Part shown: in pieces, positions 28,550 through 37,679 of the stretch | How positions within the stretch are numbered: position 1 is the stretch's first letter | Layout of the letters: every line of letters starts with the position of its first letter | NCBI GenBank assembly: GCA_965248155.1 | Contig: CBDFIO010000002.1 | Span: forward strand, 1,054,001 to 1,118,000 | Direction: 5' to 3' | Origin: RFSX01 sp965248155 | GTDB lineage: Bacteria > Bacteroidota > Bacteroidia > Chitinophagales > Saprospiraceae | DNA: 64,000 nucleotides | The notes under the pieces: generated by a model | The model's input: the letters and a program-made list of their open reading frames with translations, nothing else | What the model was told of the DNA's origin: nothing | Database searches by the model: none | Position numbers and translations under genes: made by a program

Positions 28550-29395
28550 ATGTTAGAATCCATCATTGATTATTTCTCGCAAATTCCTTCAAGTCACAGA
28601 ACATTAATCCTAGTTGGAGGATTGACTATGTTTTCTTTAGTAGAAAGTGCAATTCCGCTTTTCTCTTTGAAATACAACCGATGGAAACATGCATGGGTAA
28701 ATATCTTTTTTACGCTAACGACGATCATTGTCAATTTCTTTTTAGCATTCATTTTGGTAAAATCTTCTGATTGGGCGGTAGCTCAGGAATTTGGAGTACT
28801 CCAGTGGTTAAGTCTTCCTATAATTGTTCAATTAATTCTCGGACTTCTTATTCTTGATTTTATTGGTGCATGGTTGATACACTACATCGAACATCATGTC
28901 ACATGGATGTGGAAATTTCATGTTGTTCATCATACAGATCATCACGTGGATACAACAACCGCAAATAGACATCATCCCGGAGAAAGTGTTATTCGATTTG
29001 TATTTGCAATATTAGCAACAATTGTTGCCGGAGCGCCTATGTGGCTGGTCTTTCTCTATCAAAGTATGTCCGTTGTATTAAGTCAATTTAATCATGCCAA
29101 TATTACATTACCACGATGGCTGGATCGGACTTTGGTGACTATTTTCTGTACCCCCAACATGCATCGTGTCCATCATCATTATCGGATGCCATATTCAGAT
29201 TCTAATTATGGAAATATCTTTTCATTCTGGGATCGTATTTTTCAGACGTTTAGACGTGTGGACAATAAAAAACTAATCTATGGTTGCGATACATACATGG
29301 GAGAAAAAGAATCTGACAATATCGGAATGATGCTCAAGATCCCGTTTATTCCCTATCGCAAAACAATCAAATATCCTGAAGAGGAGCTTTTATAA
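28550..29395 (+). CDS. Sterol desaturase / fatty acid hydroxylase family protein
   Basis: A 281-residue membrane enzyme with about four helices. The di-iron histidine clusters are present: HYIEHH, HVVHHTDHH and HRVHHHYRMPYSDSNYGN, the set typical of the fatty acid hydroxylase superfamily. It probably hydroxylates or desaturates a membrane lipid using O2. The substrate (fatty acid, sterol-like lipid, or carotenoid) cannot be decided from sequence. It follows a GNAT gene by 47 bases. Confidence 0.88.
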   Translation: MLESIIDYFSQIPSSHRTLILVGGLTMFSLVESAIPLFSLKYNRWKHAWVNIFFTLTTIIVNFFLAFILVKSSDWAVAQEFGVLQWLSLPIIVQLILGLLILDFIGAWLIHYIEHHVTWMWKFHVVHHTDHHVDTTTANRHHPGESVIRFVFAILATIVAGAPMWLVFLYQSMSVVLSQFNHANITLPRWLDRTLVTIFCTPNMHRVHHHYRMPYSDSNYGNIFSFWDRIFQTFRRVDNKKLIYGCDTYMGEKESDNIGMMLKIPFIPYRKTIKYPEEELL

Positions 29396-29408
29396 TTTGA
29401 ATACAATG

Positions 29409-29444
29409 AAAAAAGCGAGTAAAGCTTTTCGGCCTTACTCGCTT
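29409..29444 (-). terminator. Rho-independent terminator of the 29469-30059 gene
   Basis: On the minus strand, AAGCGAGTAA (29444-29435) pairs with TTACTCGCTT (29422-29413) across a 12-base loop and ends in six T. It follows the 29469-30059 gene by 25 bases. The same stem may also end the convergent hydroxylase gene. Confidence 0.85.
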
Positions 29445-29468
29445 CACGTACCAAACCGATAATAAAAT

Positions 29469-30059
29469 TTATTTTTGAAATGGGTATCTATAGGACACGT
29501 CATTATTTTTAACAACGAAGGTATAGTAACCAGCAGGTAGTTTTGAAATATCCAGTACTTTTTCGATTACACCGACAGCTTTGAGATCTTCAGCGAATAA
29601 TACTTTTCTGTCCGAATTTTTCAATGTAACATTGACTTCATTTCCAGTAAAAGAAAGCAAGTTGAAAAGTAAGTACTGATCTTGTTGCTTAATTACAGGC
29701 TTAAAGTAAATCCTCTCGTCTGCATTGATAGTTACTTTTGAATTTTTAATGGTTATTGGCTTGATTACAGTTTTGATATTGTCCTTAATAACAAAGTTGT
29801 AAAGTCCATCGGCCAAACCTACCATTTTAAAGCTTTTTGTGACTTTGGTCGTATTATTATACATTTCATTGATTAGCTCATTTCCATGTTTGTCTTCAAT
29901 TTTGACATTTACAAGTGTAGGGGCTGAATAATCAAATTCTACCAAAATTGCTCTGGTGTTCTTAAGGTCGATATTAAAGTTCAAATCTCCTGAAGCATTT
30001 CCAAAATTGGCTCCAAGAATTAAGATTAAGACTGTAACAAATATCTTTAATGTTCTCAT
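29469..30059 (-). CDS. Secreted protein of unknown function with tandem beta-sandwich domains
   Basis: A 196-residue protein with a clear signal peptide (cleavage after ANFGNASG). The mature part contains two similar halves, each ending in a turn with a Gly-Tyr-aromatic pattern (ADGLYNFVIKDN and PAGYYTFVVKNN), which recall the sheet ends of DUF3244 and T9SS sorting-like beta-sandwiches. No catalytic motif is visible. It has its own terminator and is divergent from an AraC-type regulator, which may control it. Confidence 0.5.
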   Translation of the reverse strand: MRTLKIFVTVLILILGANFGNASGDLNFNIDLKNTRAILVEFDYSAPTLVNVKIEDKHGNELINEMYNNTTKVTKSFKMVGLADGLYNFVIKDNIKTVIKPITIKNSKVTINADERIYFKPVIKQQDQYLLFNLLSFTGNEVNVTLKNSDRKVLFAEDLKAVGVIEKVLDISKLPAGYYTFVVKNNDVSYRYPFQK

Positions 30060-30278
30060 GATAAAATGTTTTAGATTAAGATTAAATAATTAAACCGATA
30101 CAAATCTAAACCAAGCTTAAATATACTTATGGTGGAATTTTAATATAATTCTGTGCTATATTTTCAGTATTAAGAAATTGTTAAACATTTATAGTTAATT
30201 TAGCACATATATAAGATAATTTAATATAGATAAGCTGAAAGTCTCTTTATTAAGTTTATATATCATTATACAGCCCAT

Positions 30279-31148
30279 ATGATTAAAAAAGCAAGTCTAG
30301 AAATAATTAATCCCGAGTTTGGGTCTTCATATTCTGTCAAGCAATATCTTGATCCCTGCCCGGATCTTAAGACTCCTTTCTGGCATTTTCATCCTGAAAT
30401 GGAAGTTGTATATGTAAAAGGAGGAGATGGCAAAAGACATATTGGAAATCACTTATCATACTATCAAAAAGGTGATTTGATTTTTATTGGATCTAATCTT
30501 CCACATTATGGATTCACAGACCGGCTTACCGGTAATGAATCAGAAACCATTATTCAGATTAAAAAAGATTTTTTAGGTGATGATTTCTTCAAAATACCTG
30601 AAATGAAAGAAATCAACTTGTTGTTTGAAAAGGCAAAATATGGAATTTCATTTACCGGTAAAGCCAAATTTGAGATTGGTGCTCAGATCGAATCACTTCC
30701 TCAACTTTCTTCCTTTGAACGTCTTGTAAAGCTGATGAGCATTCTTCAAAGTATGGCCACTACGGATGATTATTTTCTCTTGAATGCTATTGGTTACTCT
30801 TTCGAGGCGAATCTGGAAGACAACGATCGTCCAGAATTGATTTACGCCTACGTAAGAAAGAATTTTCTTGATCCAATTTCACTTGAGATGATAGGTACGG
30901 AAGTTTCTATGACGGTACCTGCATTTTGTAGATACTTTAAAAGGTTATCTGGAAAAACATTTACCAAATTTGTAAATGAGTACAGAGTAGTCCATGCCTG
31001 CAAATTAATCAATGAGAAAAGAATGAGTATTACTGAAATTTGCTTTCGCAGTGGGTTCAATAATTTTTCTCATTTTACCAAAGTCTTCAAGGAAATTACC
31101 GGTAAAAATCCATCAGCTTATAGAAAAGAATTGAAATCAATTGTCTGA
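30279..31148 (+). CDS. AraC-family transcriptional regulator with cupin domain
   Basis: A 289-residue protein. The N-terminal half is a cupin-like sensor (PFWHFHPEMEVVYVKGGDGKRHIGNH, then GDLIFIGSNLPH), the C-terminal third is the double HTH of AraC: SLEMIGTEVSMTVPAFCRYFKRLSGKTF and SITEICFRSGFNNFSHFTKVFKEITGKNPSAYRKE. It likely responds to a sugar or other small ligand and binds DNA as a dimer. The 219-base divergent spacer to the 30059 gene carries no obvious palindrome but is the likely operator region. Confidence 0.93.
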   Translation: MIKKASLEIINPEFGSSYSVKQYLDPCPDLKTPFWHFHPEMEVVYVKGGDGKRHIGNHLSYYQKGDLIFIGSNLPHYGFTDRLTGNESETIIQIKKDFLGDDFFKIPEMKEINLLFEKAKYGISFTGKAKFEIGAQIESLPQLSSFERLVKLMSILQSMATTDDYFLLNAIGYSFEANLEDNDRPELIYAYVRKNFLDPISLEMIGTEVSMTVPAFCRYFKRLSGKTFTKFVNEYRVVHACKLINEKRMSITEICFRSGFNNFSHFTKVFKEITGKNPSAYRKELKSIV

Positions 31149-31805
31149 TTATTTCGCATATGGACGTTCATGACTCATCAATGAGACATGAAGATGATCT
31201 CCGGTTGTAGAGGAATCTCCATGCCTGATTGTCCGGAATCCCATCATCCTAAAATATAATCGGATCATTTGATTTCTAAATTCATTGCGATTTTCAGTTC
31301 TGATATCCAATGCGTGGCTATATCCGTTAGACTGCTTATAGTGTAAAGAATGAGATTTAGACTTTAAACCCATTTTTTGATAATCTTCCGGCAACCTATT
31401 CGCATCAGTAATAACGAGACTTTTATCAATATGGATCAAAGTACTTACACTTAAGCGAACAATTGGATGAACATTATGAATTTCTGTGTTCAGCTTAGAA
31501 TTTTTCATATTCTCACCAGAAAAGTAAAATAAGCCATGCAAAGCATATAAGATGACAAGCAAAAAAGCTATTAAAGCGCGCCTTTTAACTGAATCACCAT
31601 CTCCAAATTTTCCCGAAAGGGAACCATAAAAGAAGCTGAAATAAATAAACAATAGAATAAAAGTAAAAATGACTTCTCCAGCGATACACACCCAGGGAAT
31701 TAATTGATAATGTTCATGAAGAAAAACTGATCCACGAATCAATAAAATGAAAGGAAATAGAATTATGGAAATGATCTTAATTATTTGAAATAAAACTTTG
31801 ATCAT
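31149..31805 (-). CDS. Membrane-anchored protein with M15/DD-peptidase-like C-terminus
   Basis: A 218-residue protein. Three hydrophobic segments (residues about 5-25, 38-62 and 76-96) precede a soluble domain. That domain has YSHALDIRT and, 40 residues on, GDHLHVSL, a H-x-x-D plus H-x-H layout like the zinc sites of M15 and hedgehog-type peptidases, which cleave peptidoglycan cross-links. Other family landmarks are weak, so peptidase activity is inference. It lies 12 bases downstream of a membrane protein gene and M1 peptidase gene on the same strand. Confidence 0.4.
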   Translation of the reverse strand: MIKVLFQIIKIISIILFPFILLIRGSVFLHEHYQLIPWVCIAGEVIFTFILLFIYFSFFYGSLSGKFGDGDSVKRRALIAFLLVILYALHGLFYFSGENMKNSKLNTEIHNVHPIVRLSVSTLIHIDKSLVITDANRLPEDYQKMGLKSKSHSLHYKQSNGYSHALDIRTENRNEFRNQMIRLYFRMMGFRTIRHGDSSTTGDHLHVSLMSHERPYAK

Positions 31806-31817
31806 ATCTTCTACATA

Positions 31818-32660
31818 TTATTGGCTCTGTATTGTATAAAACGATCTCAATCGGATTATTCTGTATCCTATTCTGTAGAAAATAAATAATTGACCAATAA
31901 GAATAGCTGACCAACTATAATCAGAAAAAGTCAATTTCATCATATGATATAAAAAACCTAAGAAAATCAATACCAAAACATTTAAAAGCGATAAAGCGAG
32001 ATGTCGAATAACAAAGACTTGTTTGCCAGCTTTCAGATTAGAATGATAAATCCAACTTGTATTATGTGTTAGGATATTTAATTTGGCTAAATCTCTGAAT
32101 GTAGATAACAGGAATGTAAGTATTGCAAACAATACCAATAAGATCCAAAATCTGTTAATGAGTATGATCTCAGAATCAAAATTAAAAGGGTTCAATCCAT
32201 CTTTTGAGAAATACAAAAACAAGATCCAAAAGCAAAATCCGTATAGTAGGATTACGTAAACTCCTAATCGTGAAAATCGCCAAAATCCTTCAGCACATGC
32301 CTGCAGAAAATCAGCCATTCTAATCCGAGATGGTTCTATAATACTCATTTTTGCAATGCCTCCATTTATAAAAAAATAAAATAGAATATATAGCATTATT
32401 AAAAAGAGACTTTGATTAAGAAATGCTGAAATTCCAATTTTATTTTCCCTAGCAAAATCCATTATAATCGTATAATCAAACCCACTAGCTAATGTATTAA
32501 GACTAAGGCTTTCTCCAAAAGCGCTTTGAAGTGCTGAACTTAATGGTCCGAGTATTATAAAAGCGATTACGATATTGAAAAAGAAAATAAATAATGCGAC
32601 CCTCCAATTTCTAAGAAAGCAGTTCCAGCCGTCGAAATATGATTGTATAATACGCTTCAT
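31818..32660 (-). CDS. Multi-spanning membrane protein of unknown function
   Basis: A 280-residue protein with about six hydrophobic helices (e.g. WRVALFIFFFNIVIAFIILG, LFLIMLYILFYFFI, VYVILLYGFCFWILFLYF, FWILLVLFAILTFLLS). The overall pattern is like uncharacterised DUF-type Bacteroidota membrane proteins. No transport or catalytic motif is recognised. It sits 4 bases from the M1 peptidase gene and 12 from the M15-like gene; all three are likely one transcript. Confidence 0.5.
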   Translation of the reverse strand: MKRIIQSYFDGWNCFLRNWRVALFIFFFNIVIAFIILGPLSSALQSAFGESLSLNTLASGFDYTIIMDFARENKIGISAFLNQSLFLIMLYILFYFFINGGIAKMSIIEPSRIRMADFLQACAEGFWRFSRLGVYVILLYGFCFWILFLYFSKDGLNPFNFDSEIILINRFWILLVLFAILTFLLSTFRDLAKLNILTHNTSWIYHSNLKAGKQVFVIRHLALSLLNVLVLIFLGFLYHMMKLTFSDYSWSAILIGQLFIFYRIGYRIIRLRSFYTIQSQ

Positions 32661-32664
32661 CTTC

Positions 32665-34647
32665 TTATGCTAACAGAGCTGTTGTTTCCAAAACATTCTG
32701 AATAGCCGTAGCAAAGCTGACCAGTAATTTACACCAGGTAGATTTTCGCTTCTCTATTGTTTTAGAATTATTTAAAAAATTGGTGTCTATATATACTTTT
32801 CTATTGGGGTCAATTTCGGCAGAAATGACTTTTTTACTATTCATAAACCTAATCTCATGAGATCTATCTTTTCCATTCCAATGATACATCTCAAAACTAC
32901 CATCTTCAAAATTAAGTTTCAAATCCTGAGGTAGCCAAACTTCTCCTAATCGATGAAAAATTACTGAACAGTCATATAGATTGCTTTGCTGTTCTATCAT
33001 TTCACAATTATCCAAATCATTGAAAAATCCTCGCTTATTTTCAAGTTCGTTATTACTGATGGAAGCTACACTATAATCACAGGTCTCCGTACCATATAGG
33101 ACTTGCTCAAAGTACCAATCAAATCCATCAGGGAATCTTTCACCATGTTTTTCTATGACAAGCTTATTTACTATATCAATGAAGTCTTGTCTACCAGGAT
33201 GTTTAAACTTCCAGCTTTCAAAATATGTCCTCATGATCAAGTCCATAGTATTGATGCCTAATATTCCTTCCATGGTTTTTAACCATAATGCAGTCTTGTT
33301 ATAAGAAATCGAACCATAACCTCCATGTTTGTATTCCCAGCTTTTAATGACATTGGAAGCTATTTTAGGATTAGCCGACGCTAGAAATTCAATTCTATTA
33401 TATTCCTGGTTTCCTACTTTAAATCCCAACAAATCAATTGTAGAATTATTTAAATTGAAAAGGGAATCCATTATTCTTCCTTCATAATAAGTCGTCAAAC
33501 CTTCGTCCATCCATGGGTCTTCCACTTCATGAGTAGCCACCATTTGCATAAAATACTGATGTATATATTCATGGATAACAAGTGTTTCTGGGGTACGAAA
33601 GCCTTTTGGAAAAAAACAAAAACTCAAAGAAGTCACAAGGTTGGGATATTCCATTCCTCCTGTAAACATTCCATGAATAGGCGTATCTATAATAGACAAA
33701 CTTGGATAAGGATAGGGTCCAAGGTGTTCTTGAAGATATTGCATACCAAACTTAATAGTAGTAAAATATCTGTCTGCAACATGTTCCTTGTAAGGGTAGC
33801 AATATAACTTTATCTCGGTGTCATTATGTTGATCCTTTAAGAGGCTAAAATGTGGAGAACAGGCCCAACTAAAATCAATGACATCTTCGGCTAGATAATT
33901 CCAAGTGGTATTATCCCCATTCTCTATCTTATTAACCAATTGTCCTGATGCTGCAACAACAAAATCCGAGGGTACTGTGATATTTACATCATAGACTCCG
34001 AAATCAGCATAGTACTCTCCGCTTGAATGATATTGGTGGCAGTTCCAGTGTCCTTCTTCAACCGATCTAATTCCAGAACGTTCATAAACACCAACTTTTG
34101 GAAACCATTGAGCAAAGAAATAATAATCCTTATTGTATCCGGTGCGGGGCATCGTTTTTGGAATTTTAGCTTCCCAGTTTATATCTAAGTCAATACTCTT
34201 CATTGGCAAAAGTGGTTTAGCCAATTCTATTCTCATGACGGACTGATCATCATGATTGTCATCATCTGTAGCTACAAATTCTATTGAAGGTGACAAATCA
34301 TTGCCGTCTGGATCAATAATTTTTGCGACATGACTCCAGGACCACCCACAATTTTCATCGATGTCATTTGTCAAAAATGAAGGCACTCCACGTTCTTTAA
34401 AAAAGGTTGACTCACTATTCTTGAAAGCGTTATAATAGAGATGGAAGTACATTTCTGTAATTGTGTCCATCGAGCTATTTGTCCAGTTCAATTGCTGTTT
34501 TACTTTTAATCTTTTTTCATTGACTAAAAGATCAACCTCCATTTTATAATTTGCAATCCGTGGGGACTGAGCGGGAGATTGTGTATGCAATTCCTTCGAA
34601 TTCAAAAAACAAAAGAAGCAAAGTATTATTGTTAGCCAATTCTTCAC
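32665..34647 (-). CDS. M1-family metallopeptidase
   Basis: A 660-residue protein counted from a GTG at 34647, which starts a signal peptide (KNWLTIILCFFCFLNSKEL); a TTG 27 bases upstream is possible. The zinc site is HEYIHQ near residue 359 followed by 18 residues and the third ligand Glu in DEGLTTYYEG. The GGMEYPNLV motif replaces the aminopeptidase GAMEN motif, as in secreted Bacteroidota M1 proteins. An aminopeptidase-like role outside the cytoplasm is inferred. It heads a three-gene group with two membrane proteins. Confidence 0.88.
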   Translation of the reverse strand: MKNWLTIILCFFCFLNSKELHTQSPAQSPRIANYKMEVDLLVNEKRLKVKQQLNWTNSSMDTITEMYFHLYYNAFKNSESTFFKERGVPSFLTNDIDENCGWSWSHVAKIIDPDGNDLSPSIEFVATDDDNHDDQSVMRIELAKPLLPMKSIDLDINWEAKIPKTMPRTGYNKDYYFFAQWFPKVGVYERSGIRSVEEGHWNCHQYHSSGEYYADFGVYDVNITVPSDFVVAASGQLVNKIENGDNTTWNYLAEDVIDFSWACSPHFSLLKDQHNDTEIKLYCYPYKEHVADRYFTTIKFGMQYLQEHLGPYPYPSLSIIDTPIHGMFTGGMEYPNLVTSLSFCFFPKGFRTPETLVIHEYIHQYFMQMVATHEVEDPWMDEGLTTYYEGRIMDSLFNLNNSTIDLLGFKVGNQEYNRIEFLASANPKIASNVIKSWEYKHGGYGSISYNKTALWLKTMEGILGINTMDLIMRTYFESWKFKHPGRQDFIDIVNKLVIEKHGERFPDGFDWYFEQVLYGTETCDYSVASISNNELENKRGFFNDLDNCEMIEQQSNLYDCSVIFHRLGEVWLPQDLKLNFEDGSFEMYHWNGKDRSHEIRFMNSKKVISAEIDPNRKVYIDTNFLNNSKTIEKRKSTWCKLLVSFATAIQNVLETTALLA

Positions 34648-34808
34648 AGTAAAGTATCTTTTTTCAATGCCCAAATATATAGAAAGATGTCTTTAAAATT
34701 AGGTCATCAAATGTAATATACTTGTAAAGAATAGTATTGAATCTATCGATTGTATTCGTTTCCATCGATTCTGATCTTGACAACAGACCATCCTGTTTGC
34801 AAGTCCAT

Positions 34809-36062
34809 TTAGTTGTAATGTGAATTTTTCTGTCTTAGATAGATAACTTCAGAGCAATTAGAAGTTTTAAATGTATGTTTAGCGATTCGATTAATTGTCT
34901 CTACTGAGATTCCTGCATATTCCTCTAATTGATGATTAATCAGATTTGCATCTCCCAACATTTCATAATATGCAAGATTTATCGCTTTATGGATGATGCT
35001 GACTTCCGAAAAACTGATGGAGCTGATAATACCATTTTTCACCTTTTGCAGTTCGTCATCTGAAATAATTTCCTCCTTCATTTTTTCTAATTCTCTCCAT
35101 ATAAGTGACTTCGCAACATCAACATTATTATCACCAATTAATTTTGCTTCTATTACAAATAATCCCGGATCAATCGTTGCTGTGCTATAAGCATTAATAT
35201 TAGAAAAAAGATCTTCTCCTTTTACTAGATTTTTAAAGAACCGAGAAGAACGTCCTCCACTTAAAATATCTGACAATATATCATAAGCAGCAAAATCAGG
35301 ATCCATTCTTTCAGGCATATGAAACGCCATGTATATCGCATCTGAGGGAACCGGATCCATCATTATTCTCTGTCTAAATTCAATTTGCGATGGTTCTATA
35401 ACATTTGAATTATTCTGGGGTTTCCCTTGTGGTATATCGGCAAACCATTTTGACACCAATTTTTTAGTCTTATCAATATCTAACTTTCCACTTATGACAA
35501 GAACTGCATTATCGGGATTATAATGTTGATCGAAAAAAGATTCCACATCCGCTAATTCGGCTTTCGAAATATGTTCCTTTTCTAATCCTATAGTTGGCCA
35601 TCTGTATGGATGTATTTTAAAAGCTGTCTCTGAAAGGACATGCCATAGATTCCCATAGGGTTGATTAATGCTTGTTTCATTAAATTCTTCAACTACAACT
35701 TTCTTTTGGACATCGAGACTTTTTTGATTTATGTTCAATTGTAACATTCTATCTGATTCAAGCCAAAGGGCCGTCTCTAAGTTTTCATAAGGCAAAACAT
35801 TATAAAAGTTGGTGAGGTCGCTATTTGTAAAAGCATTATTGTCACCACCAGCTTCTTGAATGGGAATATCAAAATCCGGAACATTAGCAGATCCGCCAAA
35901 CATTAAATGTTCAAAAAGGTGTGCAAATCCTGTTTTGTCGGCCTTTTCATTCTTAGAACCCACCTTATATAATACATTGACTGTTACGAGAGGTGTACTC
36001 GAATCGTTATGAAGTATAACGGTGAGTCCATTGTCAAGCTTATATCTAATAAAGTCTATCAT
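34809..36062 (-). CDS. M16-family (insulinase-like) metallopeptidase
   Basis: A 417-residue single-domain-pair protease of about the usual length of bacterial M16B subunits. The inverted zinc motif HLFEH (H-x-x-E-H) lies in GFAHLFEHLMFGGSANVP, with the third ligand Glu expected near VVVEEFNE. No signal peptide is seen, so it may act in the cytoplasm; homologous pairs work in periplasm. Only one M16 gene is present here. It lies 6 bases downstream of aat on the same strand. The remaining gap to the M1 gene (34675-34808) contains a 21-codon frame directly after the stop, of uncertain meaning. Confidence 0.88.
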   Translation of the reverse strand: MIDFIRYKLDNGLTVILHNDSSTPLVTVNVLYKVGSKNEKADKTGFAHLFEHLMFGGSANVPDFDIPIQEAGGDNNAFTNSDLTNFYNVLPYENLETALWLESDRMLQLNINQKSLDVQKKVVVEEFNETSINQPYGNLWHVLSETAFKIHPYRWPTIGLEKEHISKAELADVESFFDQHYNPDNAVLVISGKLDIDKTKKLVSKWFADIPQGKPQNNSNVIEPSQIEFRQRIMMDPVPSDAIYMAFHMPERMDPDFAAYDILSDILSGGRSSRFFKNLVKGEDLFSNINAYSTATIDPGLFVIEAKLIGDNNVDVAKSLIWRELEKMKEEIISDDELQKVKNGIISSISFSEVSIIHKAINLAYYEMLGDANLINHQLEEYAGISVETINRIAKHTFKTSNCSEVIYLRQKNSHYN

Positions 36063-36068
36063 TTATAG

Positions 36069-36752
36069 TTAATCAAATGTCCAGTTATTTGATACATCGT
36101 GGTTAAAAATATTTGATTTTAAGTATTTATAAAAAGAAATCGAAGATATCATTTCAGCACCCATTGAGATAAGGTGTTCAGTTTCCTGTTGACAATCAAT
36201 CAAAAGGAACTTGTTTTTTGTAAGCAGTTGAACCAATTTGATAAATCCAAATTTAGAAGCATTATTGACTCGACTAAACATAGATTCTCCATAGAATATT
36301 TTTCCGATGGCTAGTCCATATAAACCGCCTACCAATTCATTATCTGCCCAGACTTCGACGGAATGTGCATGTCCTTTATTATTCAGCTCCAGGAAAACTT
36401 CTAAAATATCATCGGTAATCCAGGTTCCTTCCTGACCATTTCTTTCAGAATATCTACATTCTTGAATGACTGTTTCAAAGCAATTATTTATGCTAATCCG
36501 GAATTTATTATTATTAAGATATGTCCGCATACTTTTAGAAATATGCAATTTTTGTGGAAATAGGACGCATCTGGGATGGGTATACCACCAAAGCAGGGGA
36601 TCATCTTCACTATTCCATGGAAAGATGCCGAACTGATATGCCAGTAAGATATTTGAAACTGATGTTTGCCCTCCGATGGCAAGTAAGCCATCTTCCTCTG
36701 CCATTAAAGGATGTGGAAAAATGTCTACCTGTGGAGGTAGATAGAAAGCCAT
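36069..36752 (-). CDS. aat: Leucyl/phenylalanyl-tRNA--protein transferase
   Basis: A 227-residue enzyme that adds Leu or Phe from tRNA to proteins starting with Lys or Arg, marking them for ClpS/ClpAP. Diagnostic blocks are FPHPLMAEEDGLLAIGG, LLAYQFGIFPW, WWYTHPRCVLFP, ITDDILEVFLELNNKGHAHSVEVW (core GHAHSVE) and LIDCQQETEHLISMGAEMIS. The clpS gene lies 3 bases upstream on the same strand, so the two form an N-degron pair. Confidence 0.95.
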   Translation of the reverse strand: MAFYLPPQVDIFPHPLMAEEDGLLAIGGQTSVSNILLAYQFGIFPWNSEDDPLLWWYTHPRCVLFPQKLHISKSMRTYLNNNKFRISINNCFETVIQECRYSERNGQEGTWITDDILEVFLELNNKGHAHSVEVWADNELVGGLYGLAIGKIFYGESMFSRVNNASKFGFIKLVQLLTKNKFLLIDCQQETEHLISMGAEMISSISFYKYLKSNIFNHDVSNNWTFD

Positions 36753-36755
36753 TAT

Positions 36756-37073
36756 CTAATCTTCTACCATTACTTCGATAACAGCAGATAATCCTCTCTC
36801 TACTAAAGCTTCTTTCATCGGCTTTAATTTTTCGAGCGAATCGGTTTTTACAATTGCTTTTCCTTTATAATGAACAATAAGGGATAATTGCTCAGATTGC
36901 TCGAAAGTATGATTACATACTTCCATAAAGCACTGAATCACCCAATCAAAGGTATTGAAGTCATCATTATAAACCAGAAGTTGAGCCTTCTGTAAGCCCG
37001 TCTTTGATTCTTGCTCAACTACTAAAATGTCATTTAATTCGTCAGATAAGATTGAGTCTAATTCTCTAGCCAT
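36756..37073 (-). CDS. clpS: ATP-dependent Clp protease adaptor ClpS
   Basis: A 105-residue protein. The core matches ClpS: LVYNDDFNTFDWVIQCFMEVC, HYKGKAIV, and ALVERGLSAVIEV at the C-terminus. ClpS binds N-terminal aromatic or Leu residues and delivers substrates to ClpAP. Its adjacency to aat, which produces such N-termini, fits a dedicated N-degron operon. It starts 17 bases after the stop of the peroxiredoxin gene. Confidence 0.93.
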   Translation of the reverse strand: MARELDSILSDELNDILVVEQESKTGLQKAQLLVYNDDFNTFDWVIQCFMEVCNHTFEQSEQLSLIVHYKGKAIVKTDSLEKLKPMKEALVERGLSAVIEVMVED

Positions 37074-37090
37074 GTTTAGTTCATTAAGGA

Positions 37091-37561
37091 TTATTGCAAT
37101 TGCGAAAGAATGTGCTTTATGTCTTCAAAGTTGGGTAAATTTTTAGCATTTTCCAACACTTCAGAATATTTTACATTACCATCTTTATCAACAATGAAGG
37201 CAGACCTCTTAGCGACTCCTTTGAGTCCTAGCACAAACTCCTCATAAAGAGCGTCATATGCTCTGCTGACTTCTTTATTAAAATCGGATAAAAGGGGAAA
37301 ATTAAGATCATTTTCAGCCTTAAATTTGGCTAATGTAAACGGTGAATCTACAGAAATTGCCAAAACTTGAGCGTCCAAATCATTATACTTACTTGATTCA
37401 TCTCGCATGTGACACATCTCAGTAGTACAGCCTCCAGTGAATGCCAAAGGGAAGAATAACAATAATACATTCTGATTTTGGAAATCAGATAGACTTACAT
37501 CATTCAAATCGCTATCCTTCAAGGTGAAACTTGGTGCTTTCTCTCCAATAAGTAGTGCCAT
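37091..37561 (-). CDS. Peroxiredoxin (AhpE/BCP-like)
   Basis: A 156-residue thioredoxin-fold peroxidase. The peroxidatic Cys lies in FFPLAFTGGCTTEMC (P-x-x-x-T-x-x-C pattern), with a second Cys four residues later that could act in resolution. The VSLSDFQNQNVLLLFFPLAF and WFAV-like later blocks (VDKDGNVKYSEVLENA) are typical. It reduces hydroperoxides in the cytoplasm. It precedes clpS and aat on the same strand. Confidence 0.9.
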   Translation of the reverse strand: MALLIGEKAPSFTLKDSDLNDVSLSDFQNQNVLLLFFPLAFTGGCTTEMCHMRDESSKYNDLDAQVLAISVDSPFTLAKFKAENDLNFPLLSDFNKEVSRAYDALYEEFVLGLKGVAKRSAFIVDKDGNVKYSEVLENAKNLPNFEDIKHILSQLQ

Positions 37562-37679
37562 GTAATGTGATTAACAGCTTCAAAAGTATAGTTTTCTTTC
37601 AATAATTGTCAAGCAAATTTCTAATTTGAGAAAATAAATGCAATAATGACTTTTACTTTCCAATATTTTAGCCTAATAA

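Noticed and set aside
34742..34808. A 21-codon frame right after the M16 peptidase gene
   Set aside because: Too short, and no family match or clear start signal, so it was not listed as a gene.
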